DNA of 32,025 nucleotides, taken from Fidelibacterota bacterium. GTDB taxonomy: Bacteria > Fidelibacterota > UBA8477 > JABMPR01. Under the pieces are notes generated by a model. That model saw nothing but the letters and a program-made list of their open reading frames with translations. It ran no database searches and was not told the origin of the DNA. Below, piece by piece: positions 16,051-22,207 of this stretch. The stretch lies in contig JAERTJ010000140.1 in the NCBI GenBank assembly GCA_016844945.1, forward strand, positions 1 to 32,025. Reading direction: 5' to 3'. Position numbers and translations under genes: made by a program. How positions within the stretch are numbered: position 1 is the stretch's first letter; every line of letters begins with the position of its first letter.

Positions 16051-17004
16051 CTAATCTAGAGGTGAAATCACCCCGTGCTGACTGATCTTTAGGACATGTG
16101 TATAAATCATCGTTGTTCTTATATCCTTATGACCCAACAATTCTTGTACTGTTCTAATGTCAGTGCCATTTTGAAGAAGATGAGTAGCAAATGAGTGCCT
16201 GAGGGTATGGCAACTAGCTTTTTTTGTAATCCCAGATTTTCGAACAGCAGTAGTAACTGCCTTCTGTATAGTCGTTTGATAAACGTGGTGTCTAAACCAA
16301 TTGCCTGCCTTGTCCTGGGTCAGGTTTTGTGCTGGGAACAGATACATCCATTTCCACTCATGGGACGCTGATGGATATTTCCTTTTTAGTCCATCTGGCA
16401 TTGTGATTTGTACCATATTGCTTTTCTGGTCATGATCAAAAACCCTTTTCACATGATGCAAATGGTCTTTCAAATCGGTTAGGACCTTTCGTGGCAGGAC
16501 AGAGACTCGTTCATTCGATCCTTTTGTGTTATAGAGGTGAATTTGGGAGTATTCCAGGTCGATGTCCTTGATCCGAATGTTCAAACATTCACTCAACCTC
16601 AATCCAGAACCATAAAGCAACATGGCCACCATCTTGGGTAGCCCATGTATTTGTGAAAGAACTTGGTCAACTTCAGTCCTAGTGAGAACAACTGGAATAT
16701 GACGCTTTCGTTTCGGTCTTTGGAATCCTTCAATTCTGGTTGTATCCATTCCAAGAACACGCTTATAGAGAAACAGAAGTGCTCCTAGTGCTTGGTTTTG
16801 TGTTGAAGGAGCCACCTTTCTTACTTCGGCCAGATAGCTAAGAAACTCAATCAAATCCTGATCTTCAAGCTTAGTTGGATGCTTCATGTTGTGGTGTTTG
16901 AAGAATCGGACGATCCAGTTGATATAGGTTTTCTCGGTTCTAGCGCTCATATGCCGAATACGACAGACACGCCGAACCTCATCCAAGAGTGGTGATGAAC
17001 TCAT
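16051..17004 (-). CDS. intI: integron integrase (tyrosine recombinase)
   Basis: The 317-residue enzyme cuts and rejoins attC and attI sites. Tyrosine-recombinase residues are all present: R136 (GSGLRLSE), K161, H266xxR269 (HTLRHSFATHL), H292 (LLGHKDIRTT) and the nucleophile Y301. What makes it IntI rather than XerC/D is the extra helix insertion before the HxxR box, here about residues 205-228, with PSASHEWKWMYLFPAQ. The N-terminal SAM-like domain (LLDEVRRVCRIRHMSARTEK) is also typical. A GAGGT precedes the ATG. The gene is read away from the cassettes and looks intact, so cassette exchange may be active. It has the usual family length of about 320 residues. Confidence 0.95.
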   Translation of the reverse strand: MSSSPLLDEVRRVCRIRHMSARTEKTYINWIVRFFKHHNMKHPTKLEDQDLIEFLSYLAEVRKVAPSTQNQALGALLFLYKRVLGMDTTRIEGFQRPKRKRHIPVVLTRTEVDQVLSQIHGLPKMVAMLLYGSGLRLSECLNIRIKDIDLEYSQIHLYNTKGSNERVSVLPRKVLTDLKDHLHHVKRVFDHDQKSNMVQITMPDGLKRKYPSASHEWKWMYLFPAQNLTQDKAGNWFRHHVYQTTIQKAVTTAVRKSGITKKASCHTLRHSFATHLLQNGTDIRTVQELLGHKDIRTTMIYTHVLKISQHGVISPLD

Positions 17005-17172
17005 AAATATACCTCGATTTATTGTTGCTTGGGGTTAACTTAAACTAATAATTAGCGGAAAACTTCCAAGAGTATAAATCGAATTATAATTCCTTCGAAC
17101 TCCTGTGAAGTTTCGACGTATAACATACTATCAATGTAGTTGGTTTGTTGATTCTCTGGGGGTTAGATGCAC

Positions 17173-17201
17173 TTGTCAAAAACTATATGTATTTCTACCT
17201 A
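17173..17201 (+). promoter_or_regulatory. weak candidate cassette promoter Pc
   Basis: TTGTCA at 17173-17178 is followed after 17 bp by TACCTA, a poor -10 box, about 60 bp before attI. Integrons usually drive cassettes from a promoter in this interval. Promoter consensus in this lineage is unknown to me, so the call is tentative. Confidence 0.2.
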
Positions 17202-17259
17202 ATTACCCAATACAGCGAATATCAAATGGAACTATATATAAAAAACCGTAAAGCACGTA

Positions 17260-17266
17260 GTTATAT
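17260..17266 (+). other. attI recombination core GTTATAT
   Basis: G at 17260 and TTATAT at 17261-17266 form the R-box junction where the first cassette begins. The assignment is fixed by the R'' of attC1, ATATAAC (18301-18307), which is its exact reverse complement, as expected for the two ends of one cassette. It lies 256 bp from the intI start. The exact outer limits of attI are not visible. Confidence 0.88.
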
Positions 17267-17298
17267 GCTCACAATAGAAAATATCGAAGGGAAAATTA

Positions 17299-18258
17299 AT
17301 GCAGTTGATGAGGAATCTTAGGAATGTAGTTGCAGTGGTGCTAGTGTTTGTAAGTGTTGGATATTCTCAGGTAGAAAATGATTTAATTTCTGGACCCATA
17401 CCAGGCCTCACCTTTGTCCCCCAAGCGGGTCATTTGGGACTTTCTGCTCAATACATCTCGGGTGCATCAAATTCATCATTTGATTCGGATGGAGAGTTAA
17501 ATGATTTAAATGAAAACTATGAAAGGATAGCTGACCCTGACTATGTACGATCAATGGTTTTTTTGCGGGTTGACTATTCCATTACATCCAGAATGGGTGT
17601 TTATGTGGTTGCTCCTTACGTAAAAAAAGCTGAGTTGGATTGGAATATGGAGCCAACTTTTACTGGAGCTCTAGATGATTTGAGTGGTCAGACTGGACTA
17701 GGAGATGTCAATATTGGAGGGTGGTACCGTCTACTAGATAAGAAGAAGCAATCCGTAAATGTTTCTGGGGCATATGTCTTGGCTACAGGGACATCACCAG
17801 ATGAAATTAACGATACAGATTTATCATCAACGGGGGCAGGACATACTGCACTTATTGCGGCAGTGTCAGCAGATTTTGTGGCATCACCCACAATTCTTCT
17901 ATCACTAACAGGGCAGTACCAGGTAAATCAAGAGGCAAACTTTGAAATTGATGATCTTTCGATATCAGTGGAAAACGCGAACGTAATGCAAATATTGGGC
18001 AGATTTACTTATTCACTATCGAAGAATCTCTCGATTGGGATGGATGCTGATTATTTTTCAGCGAGAGAATCAAAGTTAGATGATGAGATGATTGAGGAAA
18101 CAGATTATTCAGGTTTGCTCCTTACCCCGATGATCGGCCATCATGACACCACTAATGAATTGAATATGAGAATCAGAGTTGGATACCAACTGACATATAG
18201 TGGAAGAAATATTTTAAAATATGACGGACCGTTTGTAGGACTAAGCATTATCTTTTGA
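17299..18258 (+). CDS. cassette 1: outer-membrane beta-barrel protein
   Basis: The 319-residue product has a signal peptide (about 1-23, VVAVVLVFVSVGYS) and then alternating, amphipathic strands through to a terminal Phe, as in outer-membrane barrels. The patterns DYSITSRMGVYVVAPYV and GLGDVNIGGWYRLL resemble the MetA-pathway / transporter-like barrel family (SphA/DUF3187-like proteins), though I cannot fix the exact family. A GAAGGGA purine stretch precedes ATG 17299. It is the first cassette after attI, the best-expressed position in known integrons. Its attC follows the stop by 42 bp. Confidence 0.8.
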   Translation: MQLMRNLRNVVAVVLVFVSVGYSQVENDLISGPIPGLTFVPQAGHLGLSAQYISGASNSSFDSDGELNDLNENYERIADPDYVRSMVFLRVDYSITSRMGVYVVAPYVKKAELDWNMEPTFTGALDDLSGQTGLGDVNIGGWYRLLDKKKQSVNVSGAYVLATGTSPDEINDTDLSSTGAGHTALIAAVSADFVASPTILLSLTGQYQVNQEANFEIDDLSISVENANVMQILGRFTYSLSKNLSIGMDADYFSARESKLDDEMIEETDYSGLLLTPMIGHHDTTNELNMRIRVGYQLTYSGRNILKYDGPFVGLSIIF

Positions 18259-18300
18259 TTGAGCGTGCAAAATTATCACTTCGAGCTAAATTTACGTGGC

Positions 18301-18426
18301 ATATAACAAAGGCTTAGAGCTGACTCAAAGGAGGGGGATTGCCAAGCAAAAAATGATGTGGATGGATACAATTATCGAACAAAGCGAGTTTGCCACAGGA
18401 AGCAGCTCAAGCCTAGAGCGTTACAC
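18301..18426 (+). repeat. attC1
   Basis: R'' ATATAAC (18301-18307) to R' GTTACAC (18420-18426), 126 bp. Inner arms are AGGCTTAGAGCTG and CAGCTCAAGCCT, which pair except for one unpaired A, as expected for the extrahelical base that directs strand choice. Confidence 0.93.
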
Positions 18427-18447
18427 AGTCCTGAATGGAGCGATGAA

Positions 18448-18957
18448 TTGCGGCTAGTTCTTATTGTTATCTTCTCATCTATATCCTTTGCTCAACTTCC
18501 AAAGAACATTGAAGCACTTATTGGTACTAAATATCCAACGTCAACATATCCAAGTCATGAAATGTATAGCACATATTGGAAGTGGATGGCTGATGAGGAA
18601 GCTGAAAATGATCCATATTTTGGTATTGCTGATTTCAACGGTGATGGAATAGATGATTATGCAATACTTCTAATAATTGATTCAACTCTGCGATTGGTGG
18701 TACTCAACTCTGACGAATTGGGTTTTGATGTTTTTGAGTTGTATAAGCCGATAAAGATGTATTCACAATCTCGAATCGATTGCGGAATATTTGTAGAATC
18801 TCCTGGGGATTTTATGGAGACTAAAGCTGGCAGAAAGCGTGAGCTTAAAACTGTTAAAAATGAGAATTTCGGCATTCGTCTTAAATTCTTTGAAACATCA
18901 AGCATGTACTTCTATTGGGAAAAGCACCGCTTTAAACATCTTTGGGTAAGCGATTAA
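18448..18957 (+). CDS. cassette 2: secreted protein with a calcium-loop-like motif
   Basis: I chose TTG 18448, with GGAG at 18437-18440, because it yields a clean signal peptide (MRLVLIVIFSSISFAQ); the longer open frame would begin inside attC1. The mature part is about 150 residues. GIADFNGDGIDDYAILL (about 55-71) is the D-x-N/D-G-D-G-x-x-D-Y/D pattern of FG-GAP/VCBS-type calcium loops. The rest is beta-rich, ends with WEKHRFKHLWVSD and is not recognised. It is likely periplasmic or exported. It fills the cassette 18421-19084 from close after the left boundary to 8 bp before attC2. Confidence 0.75.
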   Translation: MRLVLIVIFSSISFAQLPKNIEALIGTKYPTSTYPSHEMYSTYWKWMADEEAENDPYFGIADFNGDGIDDYAILLIIDSTLRLVVLNSDELGFDVFELYKPIKMYSQSRIDCGIFVESPGDFMETKAGRKRELKTVKNENFGIRLKFFETSSMYFYWEKHRFKHLWVSD

Positions 18958-18965
18958 AATGCGCT

Positions 18966-19090
18966 GTGTAACAAAGGCTTAGAGCGGACTCACATGCAGA
19001 GAAGTAGAAGGCAAAAATGATGTGGATGGATACAATTATCGAGCAAAGCGAGTCTGTTTCAGAAAGCAGCTCAAGCCTAAGGCGTTAGCT
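18966..19090 (+). repeat. attC2
   Basis: R'' GTGTAAC (18966-18972), which is the complement of GTTACAC at the start of cassette 2, to R' GTTAGCT (19084-19090). Inner arms GGCTTAGAGC / GCTCAAGCC. Confidence 0.93.
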
Positions 19091-19113
19091 AGACCAATGA
19101 TTAGGAGACCTAA

Positions 19114-19911
19114 TTGCGGAAGTTCGGAAGAATGATCTTATCTAGATTATTGGTAGTCGTAATGATACTCATCTTCTCTGGCTGTTATACGACAGTCCGA
19201 ATGAAAGCAGGGGAAGAAGTTCAGAAACCCGTGAGTGAAACTGCTCAATCAATGGATTCTACTGCAAGCAGATTAGTTTACCATAACACCGATCAATACG
19301 AATCTCGCGAAGAATACGTTCCTGATTCAACCATACTTCTCCTGTATGCAACAAGTCTGCACTTTATGCATTCGAATCAACTTGAGAAGAACGATTCGCT
19401 CATAGCAGCTATCCAGAGATCACTTGAAGCGGCTTGGAAACTAGAACCTTATTTTTATCACGTGCCCGCTCCCTGGAGTAAAAACAAGATTGTGGTAGAG
19501 CTTATGAGAGAGTATCACAGCCCTAGTGCTTCAGTTTTAGACTCACTGGAATTGATTTTTAAAGAGGCTGGTTTAACTGCAGCGAAAGGACTGAATAGTT
19601 ACAATTATCTAGAGTATGTACGAAGTAGTGACCATAACCTCTACTATGTTTGTAACAAGTTGAAGCGTAGTCACTTTATTCGGGATGCAGCACCTCTCAA
19701 TAATGGGATGACCTGCGGGCATAGGCATTACAATGACATTTATCTTCAAATACATCGAGGCAAGCACATTTATAGATTTGTTCATGGCTACTTGGCACCA
19801 AAACTAGTGACGATTTATGTTGAGGATGGTCAAGCTCAAACTCAGAAGACATGGCTAGCTAACAAAGGCTTAGAGCGGACTCACATGCAAGGGAGTGCAG
19901 AACGAAAATGA
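19114..19911 (+). CDS. cassette 3: lipoprotein of unknown function
   Basis: TTG 19114 follows AGGAG at 19103-19107; an internal ATG at 19132 is the alternative. The N-terminus has a lipoprotein signal (LLVVVMILIFSGC, lipobox FSGC, then YTTVRMKAGEE). The mature region is mainly helical, about 230 residues, with no family I know. The end of the gene runs into attC3: the last residues, NKGLERTHMQGSAERK, are encoded by the attC sequence itself, which also happens in cassettes of other integrons. It is likely anchored in the inner or outer membrane. Confidence 0.75.
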   Translation: MRKFGRMILSRLLVVVMILIFSGCYTTVRMKAGEEVQKPVSETAQSMDSTASRLVYHNTDQYESREEYVPDSTILLLYATSLHFMHSNQLEKNDSLIAAIQRSLEAAWKLEPYFYHVPAPWSKNKIVVELMREYHSPSASVLDSLELIFKEAGLTAAKGLNSYNYLEYVRSSDHNLYYVCNKLKRSHFIRDAAPLNNGMTCGHRHYNDIYLQIHRGKHIYRFVHGYLAPKLVTIYVEDGQAQTQKTWLANKGLERTHMQGSAERK

Positions 19912-19981
19912 TGTGGGTGAATACAATTATCGAACAAAGCGAGTCTGTTTCAGGAAGCAGCTCAAGCCTAAAGCGTTAGAT
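19857..19981 (+). repeat. attC3
   Basis: R'' AGCTAAC (19857-19863), complement of the cassette 3 start GTTAGCT, to R' GTTAGAT (19975-19981). Inner arms GGCTTAGAGC / GCTCAAGCC. The left half is also translated as the C-terminus of the cassette 3 protein. Confidence 0.93.
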
Positions 19982-19992
19982 GGGAGTAGGTG

Positions 19993-20697
19993 TTGAGAGC
20001 ATTGATTGTCATAGTCATCGGGTTAGGGTTATTGTTTGTTACAAGTTGTGACCAGGAAACGAGAACGACCTTCGATCAAACTTGGTTTGTCGAGTATAAA
20101 ATTGCAAATGAATCTTCTGTTGATCTAATTGTTGTAGCCTATGGATTACTTGTAGATACCACTCTTAACGAGTTTGTGATAGATGCTGGAGATTCAAGGA
20201 CGATTGGTGAGTACAGCGAGTTTCTAGGATCTCCTCCAAACTCCTCAAGGGAATTTTCATGTTTCAAGGTTTACAATGCGGATGACATGCGGCTAGTACA
20301 CATAGTAAACAAGGTTGAAAACTCACTCTGGGATATTCGTGAATTGCGACATGAGTATGATGTGGAGTATGAATTGGTGATCAAAGATGACGACTTGAGC
20401 GAATCTAGCTTGAATTGTGATTGTAATCGAATTGAAGGGTATGTGGTGGATTTAGCCGATAGTGCAGCAGTAGAGAGTGCGTTCGTATCAATTGATTGGC
20501 ACATATGGGAAAGGCGTTTGGCGTTCACTGACACCAGCGGCTATTACCGGGTGATTTGGTCAGATCAAATTCCTATTGGAGATATGTACATCGGCAAAGA
20601 AGGATTTGTAACATCGACAAAGGTTTTGCCTGATGACATCAATGATGAAAATGCTGGTGTCCATTTAATTAATGTTCTACTTGCAAAAGAGGAATAA
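19993..20697 (+). CDS. cassette 4: lipoprotein with carboxypeptidase-regulatory-like domain
   Basis: TTG 19993 with GGGAG at 19982-19986 is preferred; GTG 19990 in the same frame would add one residue. The signal ends in a lipobox (LGLLFVTSC, then DQETRTT). Residues about 20-145 are a beta-rich domain that I do not recognise. From about 148 to 225 the sequence follows a carboxypeptidase-regulatory / transthyretin-like fold: IEGYVVDLADSAAVESAFVS, then TDTSGYYRVIW and GKEGFVTSTK. Such domains are common on surface lipoproteins of the FCB group. The stop lies 4 bp before attC4. Confidence 0.78.
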   Translation: MRALIVIVIGLGLLFVTSCDQETRTTFDQTWFVEYKIANESSVDLIVVAYGLLVDTTLNEFVIDAGDSRTIGEYSEFLGSPPNSSREFSCFKVYNADDMRLVHIVNKVENSLWDIRELRHEYDVEYELVIKDDDLSESSLNCDCNRIEGYVVDLADSAAVESAFVSIDWHIWERRLAFTDTSGYYRVIWSDQIPIGDMYIGKEGFVTSTKVLPDDINDENAGVHLINVLLAKEE

Positions 20698-20701
20698 CTC
20701 C

Positions 20702-20827
20702 ATCTAACAAAAGCTTAGAGCTGTCTCACATGTAAGGGGGATAGAAAACCAAAATGAAGTGGATGGAAAATCGGAATCTTTCAAGCGAGTCTGTCTCGGG
20801 AAGCAGCTCAAGCTTAGAGCGTTATAG
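20702..20827 (+). repeat. attC4
   Basis: R'' ATCTAAC (20702-20708), complement of the cassette 4 start GTTAGAT, to R' GTTATAG (20821-20827). Inner arms are AAGCTTAGAGC / GCTCAAGCTT, a paired change from the GGCTT/AAGCC of attC1-3. Confidence 0.93.
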
Positions 20828-20850
20828 GGATAGACCATAATGAGGTGCAA

Positions 20851-21351
20851 TTGAAATTCACCTTGGGTGATATACCTGTCTTTGAGATCACCTCAGAAAG
20901 TAGTGATGAGATTTACACATATTACAAGGGTAGATTTGACAAACAACCAATAGTTAAGGAAAATTGGTTAGTAGATTTGATTGAGGCTCAAAACAACATT
21001 TTTGTACATGGTCGATGTATCAAAATTGATAATGAAAATCTCACTGCAAAATTTCGGACGAAAGATAATATGTCCGGTTCGCTTCTTGGGAAATCGATGT
21101 CAGTAATAGATGGATATTGGGGGGAGAGAATTATGCTGGTTCTGGACACAACAATGAAGTGGGAAAAAAGCGAAGTCACGAAACAAGAGGATCATGAGCA
21201 TTGTCACATTTGTATGGGGAAAATTGGGAACGGCGGTGAACGAAATACTGGTTGGACCGGACAAGGTAGATTCTATTGGATTTGCTTTGAGTGTTTTGGA
21301 GAATACTTCGAAACTAAATCAATAGAATTTGTGAATTCACTCACCCTATAA
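20851..21351 (+). CDS. cassette 5: cytoplasmic protein with a zinc-binding C-terminus
   Basis: TTG 20851 follows GAGG (20842-20845) at 5 bp; GTG 20845 in frame is an alternative. The product is about 166 residues, has no signal peptide and is the only clearly cytoplasmic cassette protein. The N-terminal 115 residues are beta-rich and not recognised. The C-terminal part carries HCHIC and CFEC separated by about 30 residues (two CxxC pairs, a zinc-ribbon site), with GRFYWIC just before the second pair. The TAA stop lies inside R'' of attC5, so gene and recombination site overlap. Confidence 0.68.
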   Translation: MKFTLGDIPVFEITSESSDEIYTYYKGRFDKQPIVKENWLVDLIEAQNNIFVHGRCIKIDNENLTAKFRTKDNMSGSLLGKSMSVIDGYWGERIMLVLDTTMKWEKSEVTKQEDHEHCHICMGKIGNGGERNTGWTGQGRFYWICFECFGEYFETKSIEFVNSLTL

Positions 21352-21469
21352 CAAAGGCTTAGAGCGGACTCACGCTGGGGGAGTACAAAACTAATATGAA
21401 GTGGGCGGATACAATTATCAAACAAAGCGATGCTATCTCAGGAAGCAGCTTAAGCCTAAAGCGTTATGT
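21346..21469 (+). repeat. attC5
   Basis: R'' CTATAAC (21346-21352), complement of the cassette 5 start GTTATAG, to R' GTTATGT (21463-21469), 124 bp. Inner arms GGCTTAGAGC / GCTTAAGCC. Confidence 0.93.
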
Positions 21470-21480
21470 GGAGTGCTTGA

Positions 21481-22059
21481 ATGACACGTAAAATCATGCT
21501 CATGCTTACTTTCTTCTCGATTGGTTTGTGCGAAGAAATTGGATCCGTATTTGTGAGCTATTCTCTTTTTCCATGTGACGCCAATTACAGCCCGGATTTA
21601 ACAAACACAAGTATTCCAAAACCGGAACGATATATGTTTGAAAATGGTCCAGGAGTATCTTTTGGTTTTATCCTACCTGTCAACTTACCAATTGTGAAAG
21701 CAAATTATAAAGTTCGTGCAGCATACCATGAAGTCACACTAGATCGATATTGGAGCAACAATTGGTACTATGTTTCAGCTTCAAACGTCTTTCTCATTGG
21801 ACATGATGTGAGTATGTTTCAAAACAAATTGCACTTGTTACCTCAAATTGGACTTGGTCTGATATATGAGAACATTTATCCAAGCTGGGGTTCAGGATAT
21901 GTTTATAATCTCGTGTTTGCTGATTATTCAATTCGTATTGGGTCTCCAAAACTTACACATGTTGATTTACTGATAAATTTGGAGGATGGAGTGGCTAAAT
22001 CTCAATGCTTTCACTCTCCGGATAAGAGACTTCACTTTTCCTTGGTTTTAAAGATATGA
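21481..22059 (+). CDS. cassette 6: exported, probably outer-membrane barrel protein
   Basis: ATG 21481, with GGAG 7 bp upstream, gives 192 residues. The N-terminus is a short signal peptide (MTRKIMLMLTFFSIGLC). The rest alternates in barrel style (GPGVSFGFILPVN, LLPQIGLGLIYENIY, YVYNLVFADYSIRIG) and ends in strand-like HFSLVLKI. The family is unknown. The stop lies 13 bp before attC6. Confidence 0.65.
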   Translation: MTRKIMLMLTFFSIGLCEEIGSVFVSYSLFPCDANYSPDLTNTSIPKPERYMFENGPGVSFGFILPVNLPIVKANYKVRAAYHEVTLDRYWSNNWYYVSASNVFLIGHDVSMFQNKLHLLPQIGLGLIYENIYPSWGSGYVYNLVFADYSIRIGSPKLTHVDLLINLEDGVAKSQCFHSPDKRLHFSLVLKI

Positions 22060-22072
22060 ATTCAAAATACCC

Positions 22073-22198
22073 ACATAACAAAAGCTTAGAGCTGACACAA
22101 AAGCAAAGAAGTGCAAGGGTGAAAGAGATGTGGAGGGCTAGAATGATCTTATCAAGTGAGACTGTTTCGGAAAGCAGCTCAAGCTTAAAGCGTTATAT
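22073..22198 (+). repeat. attC6, last attC of the array
   Basis: R'' ACATAAC (22073-22079), complement of the cassette 6 start GTTATGT, to R' GTTATAT (22192-22198). Inner arms AAGCTTAGAGC / GCTCAAGCTT, like attC4. It is the most diverged in the loop region. Confidence 0.93.
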
Positions 22199-22207
22199 GG
22201 AGAAAAA

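Larger units (their letters stand above)
16051..22198. mobile_element. integron: intI, attI and six attC-bearing cassettes
   Basis: The integrase gene is divergent from the cassettes, as in known integrons. Cassettes span 17261-18420, 18421-19084, 19085-19975, 19976-20821, 20822-21463 and 21464-22192. Each carries one plus-strand gene and ends in a 124-126 bp attC. A seventh gene follows at 22208 without its own attC. The closely related attC sites suggest a sedentary chromosomal integron rather than a mobile one; no transposase or resolvase is present nearby. Confidence 0.93.

Noticed and set aside
17095..17116. LexA-like palindrome upstream of intI (TCGAACT-CCTGTG-AAGTTTCGA)
   Set aside because: The arms do not match in length and fit neither the CTG-N10-CAG nor the GAAC-N4-GTTC SOS box well; too weak to call.
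18358..18447. Longer N-terminus for the cassette 2 protein starting at 18358
   Set aside because: It would begin inside attC1 in the previous cassette and hide the signal peptide; TTG 18448 with a good ribosome site fits better.
18301..22198. The six repeats as a CRISPR array or ordinary dispersed repeat
   Set aside because: Repeats are about 125 bp with gene-length spacers, paired 7-mer ends and imperfect internal symmetry: attC sites, not CRISPR.
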